NCBI GenBank assembly: GCA_003993805.1
Contig: RSEF01000001.1
Coordinates: 204,616,556-204,680,555 of the forward strand
DNA from: Himantopus leucocephalus
Taxonomy: Eukaryota; Chordata; Aves; Charadriiformes; Recurvirostridae
Length of the DNA: 64,000 nt
Direction of reading: 5' to 3'
Shown here: in pieces, positions 11,961-25,517 of the stretch
Layout: each line of letters begins with the position of its first letter
How positions within the stretch are numbered: the stretch's first letter is position 1
Position numbers and translations under genes: made by a program
The notes under the pieces: generated by a model
Database searches by the model: none
Seen by the model: the letters and a program-made list of their open reading frames with translations, nothing else
Told to the model about the DNA's origin: nothing

Positions 11961-14235
11961 CACATCTAATTTAGGCTGTGGTTCCCTGAGAGGTAGTGAA
12001 TGTTTTAACAGCCTATTGTTGCTGAAAGGGTAAGATCCCTCCTTCCTCCACCCTCTTCTGTCGCTCCTGGTCATCTTCTTGCTGTTTACTTTGTGCCAGC
12101 TCAACAGGCCCTTCTGTGAACTGATTTAACCAACCACCCTGGTGAAAATCATTCGCGTAAAACAAGGGATGGGAGAGGAGTGCGAACAGAGAGGAAGGGC
12201 AAAATGCCCTCTTTTTAGTGGAAATGAGATGTTGCACTGGGCCAGCTGCCCATGAAATTGTTGCCTGACATTTCTGCTGGGCTCAGAAATGGGATCATCT
12301 CTGGAAGCAGAGAGAGCGTTTTGGTGACAAGGATAGTCTCGGGTCTAATTTTGAGTGTTCAGCTTTGTTCAGGAAAATTATTAAAGGGATTTCATGGCAC
12401 TTTATATAATTGTAACTTAGGTATTTCTAATTCAAAAACTTCCCAGTTTGTGAAGAGAGAAGCTCTCTCTGCTCTCTCTGACAATCAGATCTATAAACTC
12501 AACAAGGGGAGTGAAAGCTAAACTACCCATGTTGTCTTGAGCCTCCTCAGCCCCAGGACATATGTTGATCAGGCAAAACTCTCCTTTCAGATACTTGGGT
12601 TATGTCGCCCCATTGTCTCCAGTTTGTACTTCTATCTCCTTACTCTGTGTGGGAGCTAGTGCTTGGCTTTGTAATGCTGTTAATGATGTATAGCTATCTT
12701 ACCAGTATGACCTCTGCAGTGATAAAAGGAATAAAACATAGAAAAAACCTCCCATTATCACTAATGGAAGAAGAGATGTCTCTGAATACCTGCATGGAGA
12801 AGATAAACAGAGTGAAAAGGTGCTGATATTACAGTCATTTCTTGGAGCAAAATTGTGCTTTAATGCATTTCCCCCCATAGCACAAAGTTTAAAATAGAGA
12901 ATTCATGGGATTTCAAAGGACAAGTTTCTAACATGGCTAAGGAGCACAGATACCAACAAGGTAGCTTTGCCTACAAAATATTTTCTGCATTTTGTATCAA
13001 TGGTGAGAGATCAAGGATGCAACTTGTTCTGGCTCATGAATTATGCATGTACACTATAACAGGTTTTCCAATCTTGATTCTGTCAGCCTCAGATAAATAG
13101 TTTAAAATAAGCATTTTTAATTTCTGTGTGTTTGCTATTCCTTTTGTTACACTTGGAGATCTGGAAGAGCGATATATCTTCTTAGCACTGGAGCAGCTAA
13201 CAAATTCTTTACGCATGCCTGTTACGTTACCAGTAAAAAAAATGGATGCAGGAAAAGAAGGCAAAAAATAGATATGGGTATAACAAAGCTTTTTGAGTAA
13301 GACATTCCCATCAGACTGCTGTGATGCAATAGTAATGAAGCAAGGGATAACATTTTGTGGAGTTCGCTGTGTGCATTCACTGCATAAGCAAAAATGCTGC
13401 AGCTTTCAGCGAAAGAACAAATATTGAACTACATAGCACTTTTAAGAATTCCATTCTTTGACAGTTGATATCACAGAATCATATCATCAAGGGTTTATCA
13501 GAGGAGTCTAGTATCGTTCACATGAGTTGTACAGCAGGCAAGGAGGTTTAAGCACAGAAGCGATGTAGTAGGGAAGTGAGTTGGTGCATCATGGCCGCAC
13601 TCTTGAAGTTTTACAGTGGTACAGCAACACTTTTTTCCATTTGTTTTCTAGATGAGTAGGTTGTTCTGCCTGTTTTCAGTCCCCAGATGACCTCCAAATC
13701 TTTTAAGAGTGGGGTGAAATGCTTATGCTGAAATTTACTGGTTTTGATCTAACGTAATGGTAATCATAGGCGTGTTCAGCTAAGGAGTCGGCCTGGGTCT
13801 GAGCTCTGGCTGGAGCCCAAGTTCATCTCCTGTCCATGCTGCGTGGGTGTACGTCTGTGCTCAAGTGCAAATTTTAAGCCAGAGTAGGGGCCTGCTGCTC
13901 TTTGGCAGAGATCCAAGGCAGGTCTGCTGTGTACAGCCCTGCGCTTTCCACCGAGTATGGGACTTGATAATGGGCTGCCCTTACTACCAATGAGTTAAGA
14001 GAAATGTACTGTCCTGTAGGTTTGGATTTGAGAAGGTGAAAAAATAACCTCCTAAAGTGGTAAAAAGTAATTATCGTCTGAACCAGATCTGAACCAGAAT
14101 ACAACGTGGCATTGATGTCATCATAGGCAAACTGACTGGAATTAAGAGATGATCAAATCAAAGGCTACAGGTATAACTTGTGTTTATGCATAGGGGATTT
14201 AGAAGCCCAGTTCCCTATTTAGTATGACTTAAGGA
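11961..14235. other. Non-coding DNA
   Basis: No gene is supported. At 13471-13500 the words ATCACAGAATCATATCATCAAG recall a CR1 3' tip but are too short to call. Tandem CTCTCTCTG words occur at 12461-12480. Confidence 0.45.
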
Positions 14236-14664
14236 TTAAGGAGCGTAAGCATCTTGGCAGCTGATACAACTAAGCACAAATTCAGAGGGGGTGCTCCATG
14301 GTGCTGCAGTCTTTGCTATGTGGAAGGAAAAAGTATGGTCTTCTTGCCAGGGTCCAACACTCTCTGACCAGCTTCTTTTAGATATTCCACGTGTGGAGGG
14401 TGTAATGTTTAACATCGAATTAGTTATTTGAAGATAGCTGATGTTACATGGGATTTCTGATTTAGTAGAGTAACACAAAATATACTGAAAGCACAATACT
14501 AATGTAAGCCAAATGTAGCAAAATATAGCAATTGCAATACCGAGTTCAGTCAAGATACCAGTGTGATTCCCGTTATCGGTCTCTATAATACAATCACCGT
14601 CAGGGCTCTGGGTGTCCCCAGTCACAGGGCAGGAATAAGTGGATTGAAGCCAGTTCAAGCGCAT

Positions 14665-17600
14665 ACCTTTTTGACATTCTTTTGTTAGTTGTTTAGTTTT
14701 TATACTCTATGTTGGGTTCACTCCCCCCATGCTGGTCTGGTTAACTGAGAGAGACATTTACACCACTAGTTGATCCACTCAACTTTTGATAGCTGTTTAT
14801 CTAAAACAAAGGTCCCCTCTAGTTCCCTTTGTGTTGAGATAAAGTCAGCTTCTTTGCATTATTCTCTGAGCTTCATGGGCACATTGTTTTTGCCCATCTC
14901 CTCTGAGCCTTCTTCCAGCATAGGGATTTATCAGTCAGTCACACTTCCTAGCTCTCAAACAAATCCCCAGTAAAAAAAGATTAGACACAAATATTGAGTA
15001 CCAAACCCACTTTTGAACAGATTTTCCTGAATTTCTCAGGCTGTGACTGTGCTCAGAGCCACCCTCTGGGCCTGAGGACACCTGGCACTGAAGGGTAGGT
15101 GCAGATGTGGTTCTGCTCTCTTCTCCTCCACACCTGGGAAGCTGCTTTCCTGCTCCCTCCTGGGAATGGTCCCTGACTCACATTCACTCCCAAACTTAGG
15201 GCATTTTTGGGGACAGCTAGGTGGCATGGGCCGAATCCGTATCAGAGTCCATGCTAACAATTTAGCAGTTTGGACAACTGAATCGTGGTGCCCAAGGACA
15301 TGCCTTTGACCTGTTTCTGTTACTGGGTTAGATGCCCTTATAGGCTCACAAAGGTGTTTAGATGCCCTGGCATCAGGGAGAAATATGTTGCTGAACATCT
15401 ACAGACAAATCTGAGCCTGGGGCTCTTCATATTTCCAGCTGCACCCTGATCCCATGCTGAGGGAAGCCCTGCGTGGGCACAGCCCCACTGCCTCTTTACA
15501 TTTTCCTTGTATCTTGTTTTTTTCACAGACAGGAACATAAGCAAGTGCCTCGGAGACAAAGAGCTCCTTGCTTCAGCAGGTCCCTGGTCCAGGTGACCAG
15601 GAGATGGCCTGGCACAGGGCACAGCCACAGTGTCAGCTGAATGGGGTTGCAGCATGTGTAGATTTGGCCTTTAGAGAGGTTTGAGTGAACACAAACAAGA
15701 AAATGGGAAAGAATTTATACAAAACATTTGATCTCTGTTATTTTCTTTGACTTTTAGAAAGTAAAAAAAATGTTCTTCTAACATCCACAGGTGGACTCAC
15801 TTTACATACAGATCTATCAAAATAAAAAAGACACCACACTAAGCATCTCCAAGGATGGCATCATGTGAACCGTGTTTATTTCATTACAGACAGAATAATT
15901 GTACTTCATTATTGCTCATTGCATATTATTAATGCAATAAGAATGCTAACTAGTAAGTGAAGGATTTTGTTTGACAGCATGCTGTATCACCTCTTTCCAG
16001 ACTAAATAAAATAATGGCAGCTGGGCTAGCTGAAGCTACTTCGCTATGTTACATTTTGTTGCACGATTCTCTCTGGTTAGTAGTGAAAGTGCAACTTTAC
16101 AGTAACATTTCCTTTTCCCATTATTGTCACATAAAGACAATAAGTTAGAAAAAACGCTAATGGAGCCATTTTAACACCATCTCTGAAATACGGTGCCTGC
16201 CTGTTCACACTCACTTGTAATGTGTATAGGCAAAAGAACAGCTCATATTTTTAGGTTTATGAATAAAAAACCTAGCGATATTGCACATGAGGACATGCCC
16301 AGTATTCTTTTATAGTCTGGAAGGGGGTCTCTGTGCCCATATATTTTAAAGTGTGCACCTGCCTTCAATAAGCCCACATCAGGATACGCAACTGAACTGT
16401 ATGCCAAATTTGCCTTGTAAAGCAAGTGTAAAAAGAGCAGACCTTTGCTCTGAAAGAAAAAAAAAAGAAAAAGTAAGTATTATTAAAGGAAAAGCACGGT
16501 TGAACACTTTTAGTTGAGATCTGGGAGAAGAAAGTGTTCGAGTGAGGCCAATGGAACAATGGAAGGAAAAAAAGCAATAACTGACCAGAATCATAATGGA
16601 CTTTTTAGATTTCTCTTTCTGGAAAATCACAGAAAATGTTTTGAGGCAGCTCAGCTTTTCATGGGTTTTTGTGCAGATCCTTCCAGTTTCTCAGATATGT
16701 TTCTCTGCTGGAGTGACTGGCCATGTTTGCTTAGTCCCTGTTTGACAGGAGGACCGTACCCGTCTTGCGCATGCTTTTTGGGTCTACCTATTGGGCTGCT
16801 CTGCCCTGCCTGTTTGCAGGGAGTAGAGATGCATGGAGTCCAAGGATGGCCAACAAGATTGCTATTTCAGCAGGGCCCACAGCCCTGATCATCTTTATCA
16901 CTACGCATCCATTACTGTCATAATTTCCACTCCTGCAACTGAGAGAATAATTTGGTTTTACATGGTCATGTAGAAGGGATCTTCGATAAATGAACCAGTA
17001 ACATCGAAGTTTGACTGAAGCAAAACACTGGAGGCTGTCCAGCAGACTTTGATGCACTACAGGCCCTCTTATTCCGTGCTCGGAGCCCATCAGCCACCCT
17101 ACATAGAGATGCACATAGCAAACAAGCTACCTGCAAAAGCCATAATCCTCCCGCAACACGGACAGTGTGCAAGAGCTGAACAGAGCACGAAGTGGTCCTG
17201 CTATGAGTTATCCATGGGAGGTGGAAGAAAACATCACCAAGTACTTGCAAGATGTGGGGGTTACATGTTCATTTGTGTTTTTCATGCTGCAGTGTTTGTA
17301 GGCCTGATGCTTCTGTAGGCTGCAGGAGCTGTTGAGTGAAGGAGGAGCACAGGAGAGGAGGGAACTGGGAGCTTTCAGGAGCCAGAGGTCAGACATAGGG
17401 TGTGGGGTTTATGTGGCCAAATGCTGATGTCTACATCTGAGCCTTTACTCTCTTTCTGGGGAAGAGAGAAACATATCTGGCCAGTTTTAGATGTCTTCTG
17501 GATAAGATGAATATCTTTCTGGCAGTGCCTGTTTTTCTCCCATGACTGTGTCAGGTGGGACTGGCTGAGATGGAGAGACCAGCACCATGGCAGGAGTTGA

Positions 17601-20600
17601 ATCCAGCCACGTTGGGCCTGTTACCTTTCCGGCAGAGTACCTGATGTTTTGCCACATTTCAGAACTGCTGTGGGATGAGGACCAGAAGGAATATAGGGAT
17701 CCTTGGGTCGTTCCTGGGTTCATAGCAAACTAGTGGGCAAGAGCAGAGTCCTGATGCCTCAGAGCTGAGCCTGGTTACACAAAACAACCTTCTTGTACAA
17801 AACATGTACAAGAAAACAGTGTTATATATTGCAATCTGCTGTGTGTGGTCTCTGCTCTCAGGATTAGAGGGCTGTTATTAAATTTGCTTGCAAGTGGAAT
17901 GATAAGCATAATGAACATGAACACAACAAAATTCTGAAATTTGGGGACTGCAGACCCCAGAGACTAATTCCTATGGTCCCAAGGCTAGATGCTGCTCATA
18001 ATTATAAATCCAGACAATGCTTGTGGAGACAGATACTCTGATCTACTGAATTTATGGAACCACCTTCTCTGCCTGCTGTTCCCTCCCCCTTGGTGACAGT
18101 GGGAAGACGGGATGTGCGGAGAGTGGGATAATCAGCGTGCGAACTCAGAAGAGCTGTGCTCCACTTGCACAGGCTCCACTTGCAAGGATAAGGCTAATTG
18201 TGGACAGTAGAGGAGCCCTTCAGTACTCTTAAATTTTGCTGCGACTAAGCAGTTCATCAGTAGAGGTAGATGGTCTGTGTCTCAGGGCCTTTGAGATTCA
18301 CTGGAGAATGTGGGTTGCTGGAGTCAGTGGTGTCTCCTTGGATTACCCCTGAAGTCTTTCTTCAGCCTCTTGTGATTTTATTTTCAGACATCTGATCCAA
18401 TTTTTGCCTCCTATTGGCTCCACAGAAGATTTAAAGACTACTTTTAAAAGCTTCTGTCTGTCTTCTAAAATCTATCTGACCAGTATGTACAGAAAAGGAG
18501 CTGTGCTTTTAGGACTTGGGACCCTCAAATGAGTTCCGGTTGCAAGAGTATCCAGGGCACATTTTAATACAGATTTTTCTCTTTTGGAAGCCTGTGAAAT
18601 GATTACAAAAGGAGAAGGAAATTGATTTTGAATTTTTCATTATAAGCAAAAAGCTTATTAATACTTGGATGGTTTAAAACTTTGTGGCAGCTCAGTTGGT
18701 GGTGCAATTTTGGATAGTTTAAACCCGCTCTTACATTTAGAGACCAGTTTCATCTGGGGCAGTTTTGGAGCGACACGGACCTGGGAGACCCGTGGCAGTA
18801 GGAGGGTGAGCTCCCATGGGAGGAGGAGTGCTAGGGGGCTACAGGGGGGGTCAGGCTGTCTCTCCTCAGCCCAGCCAGGGACCAGCAGCGACTATCAGCA
18901 CAAGTGGCGGGCTGGAGAGTGCTGTGGCTGAAAGTCTGAAAAGCTGCCCTCCGGGTGCATGTAATAAGTCATGGCTTACAGTCTGTGTGCAGAAAGATGA
19001 TGTACTTTAATCCGGACTCCAGCTCTGATTCTCGCTGCGGCTTTGGGTAAGTAAACTGCGTGGGTCAATGTAGGAAAGGATTCAAAAGCACTGTCTTTCT
19101 CCTATTGAATTCAGTGGTCAACCTTTGAAGCTTGCTGAGCCTTACGCCCTCTGCCTCAGATCCTCTTTCTGTAGAAGAGTTAAATTTATGAACAGAGGTG
19201 GCTCTTGTGAGAAATGCTGTGTAAATGATGAGCACTGTTAGAGTAACTTTCCCATCTCTGCTGAAGCCCACGTGTGAGTTTGCTTTTGGTTTCAGTGCAG
19301 TCAGACTTACACCAGTGTGCTTTTGTGCTTACAAATGAGAGGAACTCAAGAAGTATGTACTTGCTTGGGCTGATGCAGCGTAGGCTCTGGCAAGAACAGC
19401 TGCGCAGCATTACGCAGTGGGAATTACACAAACAGTTTCCAATGGAAAAGTAAAATTGCAGTTAAGCTCTGCCGTCGGTAGCTCTAGTATCCTAAATGCA
19501 GCTGCAGAGTAGCGGGGCAGTGGTATGGATAAGTGAGAGACACAGAATGGTTCATATGTTAGGAAAAAAGTTTGCAAAGTGATAAAAAATTTGCAAGCTT
19601 TGAAAAGTACCTGATTTTTTTGCTCTGTATTGTTTTACTTGCTTTCAAATGGTCTTTTCCATTGTAAAGCATGTTTCAGAGAATAGTGGCCAGACTCCAG
19701 GTTCTAAAACTGATGATATCAGCTCTTCAAAGCTGCCAGATCAGAAACATAAAGATATACATAAAGAGTTCATTTCAATGAAAGCTTATTCATTATTTTC
19801 AAAGCAAAGGCACTTTTTTTCCTCCTACAAAAAATTCTCTTTCATTAAAATGTTTATACTGTGGTGTGTATATGAGGGGCTGTCCTTTGAACACATTTCT
19901 TGTGGCCTACAGCATAGAAGAATTAAACTGGCATTTAACCAGCAGATTAAATGTGGGCAGGACCCCTCTGTAATGTGGTAGATAAGCAGGTGGATGCAAG
20001 ATAAGAATTAATATCTGTCTGCTATAAGAATAACAAGCAGAGTAATATTTCCCTAGAAGAGTTCACTGAAGACTTAAGAAGGACAATAAATGACCTAAGC
20101 CTTGTCTTCTCTGTTATCTCTGTCTTCCCCAAATCAATGTTGTACTTCATGCATGAGGAACACAATATTCTATATCTGAAAATCTGAAATAATCTTGCAA
20201 ATAGGTTATTTAGAAAAGATTAAATATCACCTCTCTCTCAATGTATATTTCGTACAAACTGAAAATAGGAATGTATGTAATTACTACATATGAATAATTG
20301 TAAACAGAAAATATTAATACTACTACAATCAACAATAATGAATTAATCGTAGCGCATGGGGATTTCTCTCAGGAGTCATCCTGCTAGCAACTGTGTGAAC
20401 AAAGAGAAGGAAACGCAGCTTCATGCCAGAGAACTCCTTGCATGTTGGACAGGAATGGAGCTTGTGGACAAACGCAGGCAAGGAGCAGGTGAGAGGAGAA
20501 TGGGATAGCAGTGAGCACTGACCATGGAGCCATCAGCCACTTTCATGGCACATCAGACAGCTGGCTGCCTTCCTTCATGAAGGCTGAAGACCAGACAGAT

Positions 20601-21149
20601 GTTCACGGGCCCTGCAGGGAATGTTTTGGATTACATAGTTGGTTTTTCAGGCTTCTTTTGGAAAGGGTTGAAAAAGTCATTAAAGACGTTGCTCTTCCAT
20701 GAACAAGGGAGTCCATAAGGTTGTCTACATGGTCTATGGATATACCAGAGAAAAAATTGCCAAGGTTTTAACAAAACAAGAAATGGGCCAACTAACAGTC
20801 AGGCAAGATCACAAGATCTGCTCACTCACAGATAAGGCAGTGGGCTTGGAATGGATGTCAACAAGTCAGTTACTCCATTCCCTTGCTCAAAGTCAGCACC
20901 AATTCGCTTAAATTTTTCTTGCAGATACTTGTCCAACAAGTTGAGTAATTCTACTGATAGGATAGCACAACCTTTCAAAGTAATCTATTGTAGTTACTAA
21001 CAATCTGTAACTTTAGAGTTTTTTTCAGAATTTTCTCTGCAGAAATTCATGATGTCACGTGTCCTCCCTCAGATAAAATAGTACCAATTCTTCCACTTTT
21101 CTGGACAGATCTCTGATCATAATCTATCCAAAAGCTCATGTTTTCCTTG
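14665..21149. other. Long non-coding stretch
   Basis: No gene, RNA or young repeat is supported over about 6.5 kb. The 15,020-15,660 part is GC-richer and gives two minus frames of 105-120 codons without recognisable domains; it may be a decayed repeat. The AT-rich part at about 15,980-16,200 has the even, low-repeat texture of conserved non-coding DNA. A short GC-rich patch lies at 18,780-18,960. Confidence 0.45.
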
Positions 21150-22500
21150 AAAAGTGGTGCCCCAAACTGGATACAAACTCAGACTCTCCCTGATGCCTTT
21201 CCAGTGCCAAGCCAGGTGGGAGAACGACTTCAGATGCCTTGGAGTGATCCCTTCTGCCAGTACATCCAAAGTGAGGTTTGGGTTTTGGCAGAAAGTCAGT
21301 ATGGTGACTCATGGTCTGCTTCTGCTTTCCTGTAACCATGCTTTCCTTTCATTCTCTATTTGTACTTATGTAATTGGTTATTTCTACCTACCTACAAAAC
21401 TTTGTAATTGTCCTTATTTAATCACATCCTGATCTTTTGCAATCTGTATCCAGTTTCTGAAAAAATCATTCTGGATTTTAGTCCTGTCCCTAACTAAGCT
21501 TCCAGTTCTTTGCAACTGTTATTACCTGCAGTTAATTCAGACACACGTTATATATAATATATCAATGTATCTGTATCTGTCCTTTCTGGTGTATCTGTAT
21601 CTCTCCTTTCTGTATACATGTATATACTCCATCATCCAAGTCATTCACGAAGCTATTCGATAGTACTAGACCATAGTCAATGCACCTTTTTCTTTGACAG
21701 TGAACCACTGAAAATTGCTCTCTGGTTCTGCATTTGGTTTTGAACTCGCCTTATAGCACTTACAGTAGACCATTTCTGAGCTTACTTATGGGAATGTCAT
21801 ATTAGACAGCGTCAAAAGCTTTACTCATGTCAAGCTGTATGTTAACTAATGTTAAGCTATGTGACATTTACTATTACTAGGGTTGGAAGCTTACAAACTG
21901 TCTGTATGCTGTTACTACTTTCTCTTTTTTCTTTTAATATTTCTTTTCTTTCTTTGCTGTATTTTTAGGAAATTATTTGCTTCGTTACTGTAAGGAGACT
22001 TAAAAACACAACTGGTCTACTATTTCCAAGATGCCCTTTTGCATCTGTTTGAAAAATAAGCCCTGTGTTTTCCCTTTTCCGGTCACCTGGAACGTCACTG
22101 GTCCTCTACAGCTTTCCAAAGATAACTGATAATGTCTCAGAAATTGCTTGAACAAGTTTTCCAGACGTCTCTTGGTGACTTTCACAGGACCAATTGACTT
22201 ACAAGTTACTTAAGTACTTTTCATTCCTCATTTTAGCCATTTTTTTTTACTTTTCTCAGTTGTAGTTGTGTCAGCTGCCATTTTACTGACAATAGAAAGC
22301 AAAAAGGCATGAAATACTTGGCCTTTCTTGCCATCATCTGTTGAATGCTTTCCTTCTCTGCTGAACACCTCTTCCAAGGTCTTTCTCTTAAGGTACCTAT
22401 AAAATAATTTCCTGTTATTTTTCACGTTCGTTGTTTTCACATTCAAATCTAGCAAACACATATTCCTGCAAACCACAAATGTACCTATATTTTTATGAGC
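21150..22500 (-). mobile_element. Ancient CR1/L3-like LINE relic, RT region
   Basis: This is about 1.35 kb of a very old CR1-clade LINE in minus orientation, 3' side to the left. The left end has TGCCCCAAACTGGATACAA. At 21,800-21,840 the minus strand translates to L-D-M-S-K-A-F-D-A-V followed by a stop and Y-D-I-P, which is reverse-transcriptase motif A with its catalytic aspartate. The plus-strand words ATCCAAGTCATTCACGAA (about 21,633) and TTTCCAAAGATAACTGATAA (about 22,114) fit the same clade further along ORF2. Stops and indels are frequent. The right limit is uncertain and could extend some hundreds of bases. Confidence 0.8.
21566..21612 (+). repeat. Tandem duplication, 24 bp unit
   Basis: Two adjacent units (21566-21589 and 21590-21612) begin TGTATCTGTATCT and end CCTTTCTG, with one mismatch. 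The duplication lies inside the CR1 relic and so arose after that insertion. Confidence 0.85.
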
Positions 22501-25417
22501 TGTGATATGTCTGTGGATTCTAGATTACATTGCGACTTTCCCTCGTCTTTAATTAATATTACTTGAAGTGTACCCGTTTCAGATGGTATCAAGAGCAACT
22601 TGTCAATAGCAGAGCTCTTTCATATCTGAGCTGATTGCTAAAGTTTTGGGTTATGGCACAACTTAGTGTATGTTGGGCCTTCGGGAAACGTAAATTCTTT
22701 TGCTGTATTTAGATAACCATTGCCTCATCCTTCTACGTAACGTCTGTCTTTACTGAAACCACATCCTCTGGTTGTTGCTCATGTTACAACTAAACATGGA
22801 TCTGTTGCCATTTTCACTTTCCTGTTTAGGAATCATTTTTAACATCTTTCTTCAGGATTTTTTTCTTTCTGCTACTGGAAGATTACCGAGCCCATACTCC
22901 TCACTTTGTGGGTCTGCATTCCTCTACGCTGTTCTGGGTTCTCTGTCAGATTGATGCTGTACAGTGTGTGCTCTCTCCCTTGCTCCCTGCATGCTGCTTT
23001 CTGACGAGGTGTCCCTGCACCACTGCGGTAACCTGCAATGGCGGCTCCTCTCATCGGGACAGACGTGACATTTCATACCTCCTGGCCCTTCTGGCCTTGG
23101 CACTTGTAAAGACTTGGCCAGGCGTCTTCGATTATTCCTTGATAATCTGGTTTAGTGGTATCATTAGCAATCGAAAATGTTGCTCTGCGTGTTCGGAGGC
23201 TGCTACTTCAGCACATCTGGCCTCAGCGCATTACGTAAACCTCCGGGAAACTCAAATTCTGTATGTCAGTGAGTTGGTAGGTGAGTTTTGAAATCGCACT
23301 AATGTCATCTGATATGAGAATCCTTGGCTCTAGGATGAGATCTATGAGGCAAATGCAATATTGCAGAAAGCTTTCTAAGATTTAATACAGTAAGAGAGAC
23401 CTGGGTAACATGTCTTAGCATTTATGACCTTGGAGTATATAAAACTTAGCGGCCCCTTCTTAAAGAAAAGCGGTTTCACATTTTGCTCTGGAAGTGTTTG
23501 GCATGGCATTAGTTTTTCTCTTTTATGTATGGAAGACTTTGTGCTAATATCCATACAGTGCAAGCCGGTGAGGCTGCTGCATGGCATCCTGGGCGATGAA
23601 CCGAGGGAGCAAAATATGACACGGAGAGCTGCAAGGAAAAGACGGAGGTGAGAAGTGAAGAGGGGGAGAGGAAGAGTTTGTCCTAGAAAATCTGTTTTTT
23701 CTTTTTAAAGACATATATACTATATCCACGTCCACCAGCGGCATGGAAATAGTGAGTAAGCAAGGCAAAGGTGTTCTACAGGGGCTAAGGAAATACTGCA
23801 TTTATAGGGAAAAGAAAGTATAAAATTTTCCAATTTGCCTTTAAAGAAAGAATTTGTCTATAAACTATGAATGGTACAGCTCACCAGATGTTTTGTAACA
23901 ATTGGTTGTGTATTAAAAAGTAAGCTACTGTTTTAGTCTTTGAAATAAGAAATAAAATGACTTCTGATTGTTTCTGATGTGCAACAGCATCAACATATGT
24001 TTTCAATGAATAGGAAATAATAGGCTCTGCAGTTTTACTGAAATTGTTACTTTGTTGCAAATTTCAAAGACATTTGTTGCCCTGTTCATGAAATATTTGT
24101 ATTTCTCCTTATGTCAAAGGCACAGTATTCAGTCTTTGTCCTGCTTTCCCCATTCAACAGGATTTACATGGCGTAAGTGAAAGGCGAATTTGTCCTCTTG
24201 TGGCTTTCCTGCTATTTTTTTCACTTGACCCAAAAGCTAAAAAGTAGCTTTGAATCAAGCAAATCCTGTGAAAAGTTCTGTATAAAGAAAGCACTGCAGA
24301 CCACCTACAGTGTGACACTTAGTGAGATGAAAGGATATTAACTTAGGAGCGCCTTGTGCTTTCAACAGAAATCTTGTTCCTTGTATTACAAACAAAGATA
24401 ACTAACATAATTTAATTACACTGTAATAGTAGTTGAAATGTATATGTCTTTTGGCATAATGCAATTTTTGTTTAGAAAATAAAGTATCTGCACATAGCCT
24501 ACAATTTTGCTGGAATTCTCTCCTGTGGGAAAAATGTTACCAAGGGGCTGTTGTCTTATGCATATTTGCACATACTATTTATGTTAACAAGCCTGGGATT
24601 TTTTTTCCTCTTTTGAATTGAAATGAGGTTCAAGGGGTTATTTTATTCCTTTCTGCTTTATTTTAAGACACACAATGTCAAGGCTACTTGGTTCCTATAA
24701 TATATTTGTGGCTTATAGCATCCAAACGACAAGGAATTGCCAGAAAAAGAGCCATTTTAATTATTTTTGCTCTTAAATGATAGAAAAAATACATAAAAGC
24801 TTCCAAAAATTCAGGAAATATTCAAGCTAAAGGCAAGAGTGAGGTTAACGGTATGCCTTTAATCTTTGCAGAGTCTCAAACGTTTACCTGTACCGCAGCA
24901 TTAGCTCTACATGGATATATTTACATGAAACTGGAATGTATGAAAACCAGTTAAAGAATGTGACACAAATGCAATGAAATATCTCCTGCCAGTTCCTGTT
25001 CAAAGTTTTTATGCTAAACCTACTGGGCTGCACTGGGGTAACTGAAAGCAGTTTGCTAAATGTTCCAATCTGCTTCCTATTTTTCTATAACAAACAATAA
25101 GGCATAAGGTTTTTTGTCTGAAAAGAGAATTAGCAAAAGCACTTCTGGCTAGGTAAATATTTACATTTTAATACCTAAAGGATTTTACAAGTTGGAATAA
25201 ATTAACAAAACAATTTTGTTAGTAGTAATATTCATTTTTATGCAAATATTTTCAAAATCATCAAGTCAATCTGCTTTCTTCAAGAAGTTTTCAGCATGTT
25301 AAAGCTGGATTTATCAGTGATGTGCAATGCACTGGTTTGTTTCATTGTTTCTTAAAAACTTTGGACTTTGGAATTAATTTGCTGGGCCAAAGATTCCCTT
25401 GTGGAAAAATCCTGTAG
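22501..25417. other. Non-coding DNA, AT-rich, possible conserved elements
   Basis: No gene is supported. The frame of 127 codons at 22908-23291 (plus) is unrecognised and may sit in the far end of the CR1 relic. From about 23,900 to 25,400 the DNA is AT-rich, free of simple repeats and rich in homeodomain-type TAATT words, a texture often seen in conserved non-coding elements. Conservation cannot be judged without an alignment. Confidence 0.45.
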
Positions 25418-25517
25418 NNNNNNNNNNNNNNNNNNNNNNNNNNNNNNNNNNNNNNNNNNNNNNNNNNNNNNNNNNNNNNNNNNNNNNNNNNNNNNNNNNN
25501 NNNNNNNNNNNNNNNNN
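25418..25517. other. Assembly gap, 100 N
   Basis: Exactly 100 N, a conventional unknown-size gap, in AT-rich surroundings. Confidence 0.98.

Noticed and set aside
13471..13500. Possible CR1 3' tip (ATCACAGAATCATATCATC)
   Set aside because: Only a few words match and the following GTTGGAAGGGACC core is absent. This is too little to call.
19010..19060. Possible MIR-like fragment (CCAGCTCTGATTCTCGCTGCGG...TTTGGGTAAGT)
   Set aside because: The match is limited to a few words and lacks the downstream CCCATCTGTAAAATG block.
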